DNA of 64,000 nucleotides from Chryseobacterium sp. MYb7. Its GTDB lineage: Bacteria > Bacteroidota > Bacteroidia > Flavobacteriales > Weeksellaceae. Made by a program: the position numbers and the translations under genes. Shown in pieces: positions 46,301 through 53,417 of this stretch (positions within the stretch are counted from its first letter, which is position 1; each line of letters starts with the position of its first letter). Location: positions 50,766 through 114,765 of the forward strand of contig NZ_PCOU01000017.1 of assembly GCF_002979455.1 (NCBI RefSeq). The letters are read 5' to 3'. Below the pieces are notes generated by a model. It was not told where the DNA came from and searched no databases. It saw only the letters and a program-made list of their open reading frames with translations.

Positions 46301-46955
46301 TGACCGATACGTTACCTTCAGAAGTATAATTGTAAGTCACATAATTGCCATTAATATCTTTTGACTTTACAATATTATAATCTACAGGAGTTCTGGCAGA
46401 GCTATTGCCTGATGCTGAAGCCCCGTACCATACCTGTGAGCCGTCTGGTGAAGTAACTTCCCAATATTCAGGACCTTGCCAGCTTTGTCCGGTAATGCTT
46501 CCTACAGATTTAATTTTAATATTGGAATATTTTTCAGTTACATATTCTGCTCCATCTTTCCCATATTCTCCGGATTTTAAGATTAATCTTTGTCCATTAA
46601 AGCTGTAATAGTCGGAGTAGTCAAGCTGTACCCCCTTTGTGATACCATCTTTTTCAAGATTTTTTCCCACCCTTGAAATTGCATTGATTCCTGAAATATT
46701 CCAGCTATATCCTGCAAGCCCGTTTGCCGCACCACTTGTATAAAGAAGGCTGATATTGGGAGCTGCATTTTTAATGCCCGGAGGAAGATCAATAGGAAGT
46801 GTATACTGAAGTTGTCCCGCCCCAGTAACGTCTATACTTCCTTTAGTATCATGAAATTTCGGTGGAATCCATGATTGTGAAAACCCTAGAACAGATATAA
46901 GAGATAATAGGAATGATGAAAATACCTGTATTTTCTTATGATTGTACTTTTTCAT
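40320..46955 (-). CDS. Giant SpvB/FG-GAP/RHS polymorphic toxin with papain-like tip
   Basis: 2211 residues with a signal peptide (1-26). SpvB/TcaC-type N-terminal domain (about 30-330, QLQYTLPIDLPPGIKNAAPN), FG-GAP/VCBS repeats (about 335-700, GDFDGDSNLDI, GDFNGDGIFDF), a TcdB-like middle, many YD repeats (about 1080-1800) and the RHS core with YDPLLRRFLNADENI (about 1850). A linker (1919-2010) leads to a variable tip with Cys in NVCFRAAKA, His in DHFITVVGMGYD and FYDN, a papain-like triad pattern. The RHS shell encloses the tip until release. It lies 5 bp after a T9SS sorting-domain gene. Confidence 0.93.
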   Translation of the reverse strand: MKKYNHKKIQVFSSFLLSLISVLGFSQSWIPPKFHDTKGSIDVTGAGQLQYTLPIDLPPGIKNAAPNISLLYTSGAANGLAGYSWNISGINAISRVGKNLEKDGITKGVQLDYSDYYSFNGQRLILKSGEYGKDGAEYVTEKYSNIKIKSVGSITGQSWQGPEYWEVTSPDGSQVWYGASASGNSSARTPVDYNIVKSKDINGNYVTYNYTSEGNVSVISSVQWGGNEVKGTQHMNKIDFNFVVRPFQETAYIKGVLFTQSKQLESIVVSTLGEQYKKYKISYRDLPQNQYRYLEKITTLNSNNEEANPVVFTYEDSAFKNNRWSHSYTLRPNPDTDVVGDFDGDSNLDILRYHAQTSAKIPQVGLYLYSNYVDFYNLSGAYYNDGLPIFVGNSVSGVKDAVVVNLKKGNLVRNRQGFVLKKKMLNSSTTPSDLQLSFYGLTEDNQLVLDYTKTIPAADYDNTMGTISNGVQTTVTGLKSVDFNGDSLNELVLVLNDKECHPTVDISTTARPPQECSSTKRYYVVDPDESIQGNGWYYPLELYPDYDQIDSDVFALYRAGDFNGDGIFDFIKLSQDQKPLLISFKKNVQGQYESFIAPFNPANDETIKGYWKDSLVGDYNGDGLSDLMMPGTPTSAIWYLYTSKGNAFKEETKVFYRPEPTRRITKDAYEHINVANPRTFVAYDINNDGKTELVMLEGGRYYRKQDTQDSGQGVKYIKNYTAKAYIFSALSGELPSVGGGYGLLDEVVYLNGSNINQELAQTRRDVMGLSVDQWTGGMIRRFAMVSLQGETYGFGNEQDLASSPYIDATGEARIKKIVQGGVTTEVTYWKLNKADGIYDKAKTENYPYVEINQSHGMYVVSEMTQTQWKPEDPLSNVKLIQNFKYRGLTANILGKGMVGFRKMARSSWYSNAFENNTTNTIIWSGIEIDPVNDGIPLKEWTTKQYAAIFPDDLSENNTQLISLKTNTYQTVKLLNGQVVNTVSDADKPKIVTAILPAKSRTKDFLTGTIAENNIIYGQYYLPTLSISKVNDSYGMTTSGFEYEHNPSGTGSGYYIGRLKSKTVTQKAYGDSQTGKEEYTYENSRIKSLKKWNRNNTGYILETYAYDGFGNIAGKTLSNSIDSQVRTTTSQYDPTGRFIIKKTDHLGLDTQFSYNDWGQLTGQTDPLGNTLENNYDNWGKLMVSTNSIQGKTIYNYERDTKDNVTVIKTSPDGNVSKTFTNKLGQVYKTTTKAFAQGQFVSKEIQYDVLGRKIKESEPYFDGQTANKWNTITYDDSVYPAKVKATAFTGKQTETAVSGLTTTVKETHTDDYGRTTIKTADALGNTIASTDKGGTIKFSYNAAGEQLKAQYAENTVTTVYDVWGRKSEFNDPSNGLYKYEYDGLGQPKKTISPKGTKEYIYNNLGQLVSQKELSTGDGGAATNKDITFTYDSKGLLIKKSGTANGNAFSTEYEYDPQGRIVSAIENSNGRTYANKGITYDDKGREISYVKQLSSSGMFTEVQIENVYNDWNGELYQIKDQQQDKVLWELLETNAKAQVLGERLGSASIINSYNDATGMLTEIKHSSSQHPSILNIQYGFNVIRNELKSRKTFGDFNIIESFEYDDNNRLLNWTNPVTGQLSKNGYDEKGRIRQNDQVGEIKFDNSSKIYQPTGMSLNNNGVQNYTGDLIQTVVYNENNDPVQIQGEKAQINFGYGLGNMRQRVDIAEQTGNIDKPNWENRFSKFYNEDGSFEIVKNSSAGQEKHIIYIEGTPYESNIVYLKDFEQSSGSYKFLHKDYLGSILAISDQDGKRLEQRHYDAWGNLTHLKIGTGVINTNKDVILSLSKDLLVDRGYTGHEHFMKVGIIHMNGRLYDPLLRRFLNADENIQDPANTQNYNKYGYVMNNPLMYNDPNGEFWMWLAGAFAGGYLNGVAANNGNWNPGKWDWQKSWSAVLGGAIGGAAISGTLGNIANNVGAIKFVLPSIVSGGLNSAFTGSNLLGGAIGGLSYSGNLSGNNITSTDGISAAYKYIISPDYGNDEVADDWIAPFGKKFKTIDNVLKGDKFESYEENGNVCFRAAKAQTINGGGNPSGPLEALQTFIDNPYQAKHGGDQLKLSYVVAINTLMNELNNSRPITIGVTYARNEVGNHNRITDHFITVVGMGYDYNVNRNFFSFYDNVGNTTNLQINRLYVYPNRTVTGQGYGNNTYYMTEVRPNMPKPNLFNSKNIYYYKQYP
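40925..41198 (-). repeat. RHS linker repeat, active copy (five copies in window)
   Basis: About 270 bp from AAATGGGACTGG to the codons for IISP, encoding WSAVLGGAIGGAAISGTLGN through YKYIISP. Degenerate copies lie at about 39313-39584, 37600-37860, 35927-36200 and 34363-34636, all on the minus strand. Two sub-types alternate (FTGSNLLGGAIGG here and in cassette 3; FAGGNFLGGAVGG in cassettes 1, 2 and 4). Long enough for homologous recombination between tips. Confidence 0.9.
41483..41511. repeat. Short dispersed repeat inside the RHS coding sequence (VILSLSKD-type)
   Basis: CCTTCGACAAGCTCAGGATGAC on the plus strand is read in the RHS frame as DVILSLSKD, between LKIGTGVINTNK and LLVDRGYTGHEH. 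This short repeat is known from many bacterial genomes, mostly outside genes. Here it is an in-frame insertion between the YD repeats and the RHS core. Confidence 0.65.
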
Positions 46956-46960
46956 AGCTA

Positions 46961-47434
46961 TTATCTTTTAGTGATGTTTTTACTAAAAATTCGTCCGTCT
47001 TTTAGAGTAAAACGAATAATGTAAACTCCCCAATCATATCCGGTCATATTGATTTTAAGCTGCCTGTTAAGCTCGGGAATATTTTGCTCCTGAAATTTCC
47101 AGTGGACTGTACTGTGTTGATATAAGGAGACCGATTCTATCAATTTGTCTGTTTCTTCTGTCCAGTCGATGGTAAGAACATCATTTACCGGAACCGGATA
47201 TAAACGAATCTGCTTCCAGAATGTTTCTTCATCCATAATCGGAGTCTGTGCTATTGATGATTTTTTTGAAATAGCTTTTGATAGGGCTTCTGTTTTTTCC
47301 TTAGGGTCATTTTCAGGACCTCTGTAACGTTGGCTTCCTGATTCGTCATATTTGAAGTAGACTTCTGTTTGCTGGGCACACAATGTACTCAGTGTAGTGC
47401 ATAAAAATATTGCACTTAAGTAATTTTTTTTCAT
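46961..47434 (-). CDS. Stand-alone T9SS type A sorting-domain protein
   Basis: 157 residues: signal peptide ending LCAQ, a short charged spacer, then from about residue 78 a T9SS type A C-terminal domain (IRLYPVPVNDVLTIDW ... GYDWGVYIIRFTLKDGRIFS, ending NITKR). No catalytic or binding domain lies between, so the protein is almost only a sorting signal. It is 5 bp upstream of the RHS gene, which has a signal peptide but no sorting domain. It may serve as export partner or anchor for the RHS protein; that is inference. Confidence 0.85.
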   Translation of the reverse strand: MKKNYLSAIFLCTTLSTLCAQQTEVYFKYDESGSQRYRGPENDPKEKTEALSKAISKKSSIAQTPIMDEETFWKQIRLYPVPVNDVLTIDWTEETDKLIESVSLYQHSTVHWKFQEQNIPELNRQLKINMTGYDWGVYIIRFTLKDGRIFSKNITKR

Positions 47435-47992
47435 TGATTTGAAATTTTGTATTTTTTGGCTTAAAATAAATTTAATCTCGGTAAGGGATATACCGGATTT
47501 ATTAATACAATTTTGTACGACAGAATAGAGTTATCCTGATAAATAGAATGTTTTCATATAGGTTTATTTTTAAAAATGGTGATATAACCTGATTAAAAAA
47601 TCAAGATTTGTTTAATATAGTCACAAAGACCTTAGGCTTTAAAGCCCTACACGGAAATAATAAGAAAAATTTCCTTATACAGTGCATACAAGAAATTAAG
47701 TTAGGGAACATAATTTCTTTTCTCTCATTTGTTATTGTTTTTCTGACAGCGAACTTAGGTACTATCTGTTTTTTAAACAATCCGTAAAATCACGGTATTT
47801 TACATCTCGATGCGGGGAAATAAAATAAAGTAGTTTCATATTTTTTTTATTTGTATTGGTGTTTTTTTATTTGCTTTTTTCTAATAACAAAGCTATCCCT
47901 TTATAGCGACAAACTGTGTCGTATTATAATTAAGAATACTTTTTTTGTTTGAAATTATAAAAATAAGAAAGGCACGCGACAGAAGTCAATCC
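47435..47992. other. Upstream region of the RHS operon
   Basis: AT-rich, no credible gene on either strand. It must hold the minus-strand promoter of the sorting-domain/RHS operon, but no clean TTTG...TAnnTTTG pair stands out. Small inverted repeats occur near 47900-47940 (GCGACAAACTGTGTCG; GTATT/AATAC). Confidence 0.5.
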
Positions 47993-48136
47993 GTTAAAGA
48001 GGTACTGCGAAGAACCCGACAACCAGAAAGACTCCGCCCGTGCCCATATAAGAACATGGGCGTAAGCCTATCAAAATTTGGTTGTCAAAGAAGATTCGCA
48101 GTTTTCTTTAACCAATCTGATAGCTTACGCTTTTTT
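47993..48136 (+). ncRNA. Candidate structured RNA or palindromic element
   Basis: Nested complementary arms: GTTAAAGA (47993-48000) with TCTTTAAC (48105-48112), CTGCGAA (48005) with TTCGCAG (48095), GACAACCA (48018) with TGGTTGTC (48079), and GCCCAT with ATGGGC (48042-48061). An alternative hairpin GCGTAAGCCTATCA (48060-48073) with TGATAGCTTACGC (48118-48130) is followed by six T, like a terminator. The two folds exclude each other. No gene follows on the plus strand. It could be a small RNA or a mobile-element remnant. Confidence 0.4.
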
Positions 48137-48306
48137 ATTTCGTTAAAATCTTAGGTGCGAATATATAAATATTTTTTCAACCCCTAGTGAGGGAAACCGT
48201 AAAATCATTAAAAATTTTGGCTAAAGCCAATGGAATTTTGATTATCGTTTTTAAACAGGACTTCCTTCATCCAGGCTCAGGATAATGGTCCGTTTCTATT
48301 GAATAT

Positions 48307-48759
48307 CTAGAACAGTTTACTGAGTACTCTGAATCGATAATCAAAAATATGTTCCAGTTTTTTTCTTACAAAAAGGCCGTGGGCAATTTCACCTAGAAAC
48401 CCCATGGGAAGTTCATAATCTATAGTGTCTCTCATCAGAACGCCTTCGGCATTGGGAATAAATTCATGGTGGTGGTTCCATAGTTTGTACGGGCCTTTTT
48501 TCTGAAAATCGGTGAAACTTTTCTGGAAATCAACCTGAGTTATTTCGGTCTGCCACTTCATTTTAATTCGGAATAATGGGGAAACATAATAATCGATGGT
48601 CATTCCTTCATAGATTTCATCATCTTCCATTTCCGTTAATACAATAAAGCCCATGTCTTTCGGAGTAATTTCTGAAAGATTGTTGGCCGAGGAAAAGAAT
48701 TTCCATGCAGTTTCTACATCACAATTGAGCTGTTGTTCACGGAAAAGGGTATGTTTCAT
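48307..48759 (-). CDS. SRPBCC-family protein
   Basis: About 150 residues from MKHTLFREQQLNCDVETAWK, the usual start of this START-like fold; a start 24 bp upstream is less typical. Conserved features include FFSSANNLSEITP and MRDTIDYELPMGFLG near the C-terminus. Such proteins bind hydrophobic ligands; members of this subgroup are annotated as cell-division-inhibitor-like without proof. Function unknown. Confidence 0.82.
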   Translation of the reverse strand: MKHTLFREQQLNCDVETAWKFFSSANNLSEITPKDMGFIVLTEMEDDEIYEGMTIDYYVSPLFRIKMKWQTEITQVDFQKSFTDFQKKGPYKLWNHHHEFIPNAEGVLMRDTIDYELPMGFLGEIAHGLFVRKKLEHIFDYRFRVLSKLF

Positions 48760-48798
48760 AAGTCCGAAGATTGTATGAAACAAATGTATGACAAAGAT

Positions 48799-49446
48799 TT
48801 AATTATAGATCCACATCAGTACAGGTTTTCCTGATTTCTGAATCATCGGATCAATTTCTTTCATCGCATTATTGGAAACGGTGGGACACCCCCATCCTTC
48901 TGGAGATCCGTTCGGGAAAGTTTCAGTATCACTCATCATATTCCAGGAATGGAAAACAATAAATCTTTTTAATGCATTGCTGTTGGTTTCTTCAAGGCCA
49001 TGCATCAGATATTTGATATTGATTCCCCAATCGCTGTAGCCTCTTCCTTCCAATTTATATTTTCCTAAGGATGAAAGGTGGCTTCCATCTTCATTACTGA
49101 ATCCCGGATTTGCTTTGGAGTCATCTTTACTCCAGGCATTAGAACCACAGCCATGCCCTACCAGATATTTTTTTGAAACCTTATTATTTTTAAAATCCCA
49201 GACAAAAAAACGGTTAACCCCTGAATGAAGACTCATATCAATCAGAATACAGAAATCTTTATTAAGGTTCTTTGAAGCACAGAATTTCAACGCTTCTTCT
49301 GCTTTTATTTTGAGCTTGGAAAGATCGGCTTCCGGTCGTTGTTCTGCAACGACTGGTGTTACTGCTGCATTTATTGTATTGGTTTTTCTTTCCTGAGAAC
49401 ATGAACATATCCAAAAGATAATGAAAAACAGATAAATCCTCTTCAT
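48799..49446 (-). CDS. L,D-transpeptidase-like (YkuD_2) lipoprotein
   Basis: 215 residues with a lipoprotein signal (lipobox ICSC). The catalytic part has the conserved histidines (LMHGLEETN, IVFHSWN) and GWGCPTVS with the nucleophilic cysteine, the motif of the YkuD_2 murein L,D-transpeptidase catalytic family. It would form or cut 3-3 peptidoglycan links or attach proteins to the wall. It begins 4 bp after the next upstream gene, so the two are co-transcribed. Confidence 0.87.
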   Translation of the reverse strand: MKRIYLFFIIFWICSCSQERKTNTINAAVTPVVAEQRPEADLSKLKIKAEEALKFCASKNLNKDFCILIDMSLHSGVNRFFVWDFKNNKVSKKYLVGHGCGSNAWSKDDSKANPGFSNEDGSHLSSLGKYKLEGRGYSDWGINIKYLMHGLEETNSNALKRFIVFHSWNMMSDTETFPNGSPEGWGCPTVSNNAMKEIDPMIQKSGKPVLMWIYN

Positions 49447-49449
49447 GTA

Positions 49450-50133
49450 TTATTTATAGTGTTGAAAAATTCCGAAATCTGAAGGGGTCCAAAATGCTGC
49501 TTTCTGTCCTGCAGCTTTTAACGCGTTATTTGACCAGGTATTGCATGTATACAGAAAGCTGTAAGTACCTTTAGCATCGTAAAAAGCGTCATTATCACTG
49601 TACACAGCATTTGTTGGGATCAGCATGAAGTTTCCGTTCTGATCTCTGTCAAATTTATCTTCTACATACTTTACAAGATTTTCGTACTGGCTTCTGCTGA
49701 TCATGATCATTTTACAGTCGTCTCCTTCTTTCATCGTATTATAATAAGTACAGTGCATCGCAGAATCACTTAGCCAGAATGCAGCCTTTACAGCTGTTGA
49801 AAATTTCAGATCTGCCCAGGTAGGTGTATCAAGGTAGAATCCTTTATCTCCCCATCCTATTCCGATGTACTGATAATCTGTCTTTTTTGATTTTGTATTA
49901 CTAAAAGGAATTTTCTGACTCCAGTCCTGAAGGTCATTTCTCACAGGCATTACGATATCAGTATGCACTCCGTTGGTATAAATATAAATTGGAATTTCTT
50001 TCTTCTGTCCATCATCTTTTGCAGACACGGGAATATAGGGAATCAACAACCCAAGGATGACATAAATAATCACAATTCCCAAAATAATTCCTATGACTTT
50101 CAGGAGATACATTAATACAGTTTTCACAGTCAT
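49450..50133 (-). CDS. DUF2459 / TIGR02117-family membrane protein
   Basis: 227 residues with an N-terminal membrane helix (about 10-32) and an external domain carrying IYIYTNGVHTDIVMP, GIGWGDKGFYLDTPTWADL and LYTCNTWSNNALKAAG. These are the conserved blocks of the TIGR02117 family, with Cys-Asn and His in a papain-like arrangement, so an amidase or peptidase activity on the cell wall is possible. Co-transcribed with the L,D-transpeptidase-like gene. Confidence 0.85.
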   Translation of the reverse strand: MTVKTVLMYLLKVIGIILGIVIIYVILGLLIPYIPVSAKDDGQKKEIPIYIYTNGVHTDIVMPVRNDLQDWSQKIPFSNTKSKKTDYQYIGIGWGDKGFYLDTPTWADLKFSTAVKAAFWLSDSAMHCTYYNTMKEGDDCKMIMISRSQYENLVKYVEDKFDRDQNGNFMLIPTNAVYSDNDAFYDAKGTYSFLYTCNTWSNNALKAAGQKAAFWTPSDFGIFQHYK

Positions 50134-50174
50134 GTTTTTTACTAAAATTTAATCTTTAATTTTTAGTAAAAGTA

Positions 50175-50205
50175 TTTGTTTTAATCGAAAAATTGGCTAT
50201 ATTTA
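50175..50205 (+). promoter_or_regulatory. Promoter of the 26-codon mini-gene
   Basis: TTTG at 50175-50178 and TATATTTA at 50198-50205 with 19 bases between, one mismatch to TAnnTTTG, ending 20 bp before the mini-gene ATG. Confidence 0.5.
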
Positions 50206-50225
50206 GTTACGAAATATTCACAAAT

Positions 50226-50306
50226 ATGCGTAAAAATACTAAATCCCAAAAAAGATTTAAAGTAAGAGTAAAAACTGCTCCTAAAAGAATACAAAAAAAA
50301 CGTTGA
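50226..50306 (+). CDS. 26-residue strongly basic protein
   Basis: ATG to TGA encodes MRKNTKSQKRFKVRVK followed by TAPKRIQKKR, with twelve Lys/Arg and no acidic residue. It has a promoter-like element at the right distance and a small GAGATT/AATCTC hairpin behind it. Composition and size recall the tiny ribosome-bound proteins of bacteria. No family assigned; it is below normal gene-finder cutoffs. Confidence 0.5.
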   Translation: MRKNTKSQKRFKVRVKTAPKRIQKKR

Positions 50307-50493
50307 TTTTCGGTGAGATTTTAATCTCCTGAAGATCAATTTTTCTTTATAGGAAAGGCTTTTCAAGAAACTTATTGATGTAAATCTTTACCTCCTTAAA
50401 GCTAAAAATTTAAGGAATGGTCGACTATCCGCTCTGGTTTGGAACTATCAAAAATTCCGAAGGAGGAATTGTCACCAAAAGTTTAGGGAAAAA

Positions 50494-51432
50494 TCAGTCA
50501 GAAGACTTCTCCAAAAATTCAATATTTCTCTTGAGCCCTGCAAATTTGGTTCTTTTTACAGGTGATTTTCTGAAAATTTCGGAGAAAATTTCCTGTGTAA
50601 GTTCTTTCCATTCTCCTTTTTTGAAGTTTTTCAAGGCTTCATTGGGTTGGAAACGGCTCTGTTTGTTAGGTGCTGAGAAGCGGTTCCAGGGGCAAACATC
50701 CTGGCAGATATCACAGCCGAACATCCAGTCTTCCATTTTATCTTTGAAATGAGCTGGAATTTCATCTTTCAATTCTATGGTTGCATAAGAAATACAGCGG
50801 CTCCCATCTATAATTTTTTCAGAAACAATGGCATCTGTAGGACATGCATCAATACATTTTCTGCAGCTTCCGCAGTGATCTGTAGTGGCATGATCGGGAA
50901 TAAGTTCCAGATCACAGATAATTTCGGCCAGAAAATAAAAAGAACCGCTTTGTTTGGTAATAAGATTGGCGTTTTTCCCAACCCAGCCTATTCCTGATTT
51001 TTTAGCCCAGGCTCTTTCTAAAACCGGTGCAGAATCTACAAAAACCCGGAATCCGAACTCTCCTATTTCTTCCTGCAATTCGACAACCATTTCACGGAGT
51101 ATTTCTTTGATAACTTCGTGATAGTCTTCTGCATAAGCATATTTTGAGATTTTATAATTCTCTAATATTGAAATTTTTTCTTCAGGAAAGTAGTTGTAGG
51201 AAAGTGAAATGACAGATTTGGAGCCTTCCACCAAAAGCCGTGGATCAAGTCTTTTGTCAAAATGATTTTCCATGTATTTCATTTCGCCGTTATAGTTGTT
51301 CTTCAACCATTTTTCAAGACGGGGTGCTTCTTCTTCCAGAAAATCAGCCTTGGAAATTCCACAATTCTGGAACCCAAAACTTTTTGCCTTGGATTTTATC
51401 AGTTGGGAATATTTTTCAGCGCCTGCATTCAT
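50494..51432 (-). CDS. queG: Epoxyqueuosine reductase
   Basis: About 312 residues from [20 protein letters not shown] (the upstream 20 codons are not conserved in type). QueG carries out the last step of queuosine synthesis on tRNA. The cobalamin-binding N-terminal domain ([20 protein letters not shown]) is followed by two 4Fe-4S clusters, [12 protein letters not shown] and [10 protein letters not shown]. Cytoplasmic enzyme, monocistronic here. Confidence 0.93.
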   Translation of the reverse strand: MNAGAEKYSQLIKSKAKSFGFQNCGISKADFLEEEAPRLEKWLKNNYNGEMKYMENHFDKRLDPRLLVEGSKSVISLSYNYFPEEKISILENYKISKYAYAEDYHEVIKEILREMVVELQEEIGEFGFRVFVDSAPVLERAWAKKSGIGWVGKNANLITKQSGSFYFLAEIICDLELIPDHATTDHCGSCRKCIDACPTDAIVSEKIIDGSRCISYATIELKDEIPAHFKDKMEDWMFGCDICQDVCPWNRFSAPNKQSRFQPNEALKNFKKGEWKELTQEIFSEIFRKSPVKRTKFAGLKRNIEFLEKSSD

Positions 51433-51596
51433 AATTTCACACTGCAAAATTAAGATTATTTTACCAATCTTCTGTTTTTGGAGGAACTTCATACCACAAC
51501 AGGTTTCTTTTCTGAAAAATTATGTTTTCATTAGGATTTTTTTCAAAAAAAAATTACGTAATTTCGTTTCTAATTTAATATTTAAACTCTACAACT

Positions 51597-51896
51597 ATGT
51601 CTTTAATAGAAGTAATACAATCCGGAAACTATGAATTAATTGACGTTCGCGAGCCAATGGAGCTTGAAATGGACGGTAATATAGATGGTGCTAAGAATAT
51701 TCCTCTAGGTGAAGTAGAAGATAGACAGGATGAAATTCTATCTATTGAAAAACCGGTAATCTTATTCTGCAGAAGTGGAAACAGAAGCGGAAAAGCATTG
51801 GATTATCTTACTGCTCAAGGATTAAAGGACGGTTATAACGGCGGCGGATGGGCTGATCTGAAGGCTGTTCTGGAAGCAAATCAGGGAACTTTTTAA
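51597..51896 (+). CDS. Rhodanese-like sulfurtransferase
   Basis: 99 residues, a single rhodanese domain without signal peptide. The active-site loop CRSGNRSG with its persulfide cysteine and the earlier LIDVREPMELEM motif are intact. Probably transfers sulfur in the cytoplasm. It is followed after 28 bp by an HD-domain gene in the same direction. Confidence 0.92.
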   Translation: MSLIEVIQSGNYELIDVREPMELEMDGNIDGAKNIPLGEVEDRQDEILSIEKPVILFCRSGNRSGKALDYLTAQGLKDGYNGGGWADLKAVLEANQGTF

Positions 51897-51924
51897 AAGT
51901 TCCTTTTTTTATACCCTTATTTCT

Positions 51925-52542
51925 ATGAATCTGAAAAGTCAATTTGAAGAGCTCTGTTCTCCTTTTACAGAAGATGGGCAATTAATCGCCAATCTTTGGA
52001 AGGAGATTGAAACCAAATATTCTGAAAATGGCAGACATTATCATAACCTTCTCCATCTTGAAAATATGTTCCGGGAGCTTGAAGAAGTGAGAATAAATAT
52101 CTCAGATTTTACTGCTCTTTCTTTTTCTGTATTCTATCATGATGTGATCTATGATGCAACTTCCAAAGCTAATGAAGAAAAAAGTGCTGCTAAGGCGGTA
52201 AAAAGGCTTGCAGAACTTCATATTCATCAAGATACAATTTCAATAATCTCTGCACAGATTTTGGCTACAAAATTTCATCAGCGTTCTGATCAGCAAGACA
52301 CTAATTATATCCTGGATGCTGATCTTTCTGTACTGGGGAAAGATTTTGAAACCTATCTGGAATACACACAGAATATCAGAAAAGAATACTCTATTTATCC
52401 TGACTTCCTCTATAAACCGGGAAGAAAAAAAGTGCTTAAGCATTTTCTGGAGCTTGAAAGTATCTTTAAAACAGAGTATTTTAAGGGAAAATATGAAGCT
52501 CAGGCAAAGGAAAATATTGCCGCTGAGCTTAGGCTACTTTAA
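51925..52542 (+). CDS. HD-superfamily metal-dependent hydrolase-like protein
   Basis: 205 residues, all helical. Metal-ligand pattern: RHYHNLLHLENM, then FYHDVIYD (the HD pair) and a late ILDADLSVLG. This matches the 'predicted metal-dependent HD superfamily phosphohydrolase' family of about 200 residues, whose substrate is unknown. Probably co-transcribed with the rhodanese gene. Confidence 0.86.
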   Translation: MNLKSQFEELCSPFTEDGQLIANLWKEIETKYSENGRHYHNLLHLENMFRELEEVRINISDFTALSFSVFYHDVIYDATSKANEEKSAAKAVKRLAELHIHQDTISIISAQILATKFHQRSDQQDTNYILDADLSVLGKDFETYLEYTQNIRKEYSIYPDFLYKPGRKKVLKHFLELESIFKTEYFKGKYEAQAKENIAAELRLL

Positions 52543-52625
52543 ATGTAAATTCACTCATCTTTCCTATAAATAAAGGCATCCTGATTGCAAGATGTCTTAT
52601 AAATATTGTTACCGCTCATTCTATA

Positions 52626-53402
52626 TTAAAAAAATTTACTGATAAATTCTGCTACTTTCTTCAATACAAGCTCTGGAGCTTCTTTATGAGGAGTATGCCC
52701 TATTCCGGGAATGATATATTTTTCAGCACTTCCGCTCACTTGGGTCACTGTTTTTTCGACCTGGTCTAATGTTCCATATTCATCGGATTCTCCCTGAATA
52801 AATAACAATGGAGCTGTAATATGTTTCAAAAGGTGTTCAATATTCCAGGTTCTGTAGTCATCCCGCGTCCAGGTTTCCGTCCAGGCTCTGAAAAGCATTT
52901 CTACTTTATCCCCATGGTACTTCTGTAAACGTTCCGGAAGATTAGTAGTTTTATAAGCATCCCATGCGTCATAAACTCCTTTCAACGTTACGTCTTCCAC
53001 AAAAATATGTCCAGCTTCACAAATAACGGCTCTCACCCATTCCGGATAAACAGCTGCCATCATCAGGGCGATTGTTCCTCCATCACTATGTCCAAATAAA
53101 ATAACATCCTCAATATCAGGTTCAATTTCAAGCAAGAGTTCATTCAAAAGATCTGCTTCCAGCTCCATGTAATTTACTGGTCTTTCATGGGTAAGCATAG
53201 GGTAAGATTTTCCATATCCTAACCTGTCATACACCAAAACATTGCATCCTGTAACTTCAGACAGCTTAGCAGGAAAATCTCTCCAAAGTTGTACTGAACC
53301 GAGTGAATCGTGCAGAAAAACAATGGTTGGTCTGCCCCCAAACGGGGTATGGTGTTCTATATATAATTTATTTCCCTTTACATCAATTATTCTTCCTTCC
53401 AT
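52626..53402 (-). CDS. Alpha/beta hydrolase
   Basis: 258 residues, single-domain cytoplasmic hydrolase. Oxyanion loop VFLHDSLGSVQLW, nucleophile elbow GHSDGG, acid in the FIQGESDEYG loop and catalytic histidine in GIGHTPHKE. Substrate unknown, possibly an ester or lactone. Encoded 15 bp downstream of the nitronate monooxygenase-like gene. Confidence 0.9.
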   Translation of the reverse strand: MEGRIIDVKGNKLYIEHHTPFGGRPTIVFLHDSLGSVQLWRDFPAKLSEVTGCNVLVYDRLGYGKSYPMLTHERPVNYMELEADLLNELLLEIEPDIEDVILFGHSDGGTIALMMAAVYPEWVRAVICEAGHIFVEDVTLKGVYDAWDAYKTTNLPERLQKYHGDKVEMLFRAWTETWTRDDYRTWNIEHLLKHITAPLLFIQGESDEYGTLDQVEKTVTQVSGSAEKYIIPGIGHTPHKEAPELVLKKVAEFISKFF

Positions 53403-53417
53403 TGAATAAAAATATAT

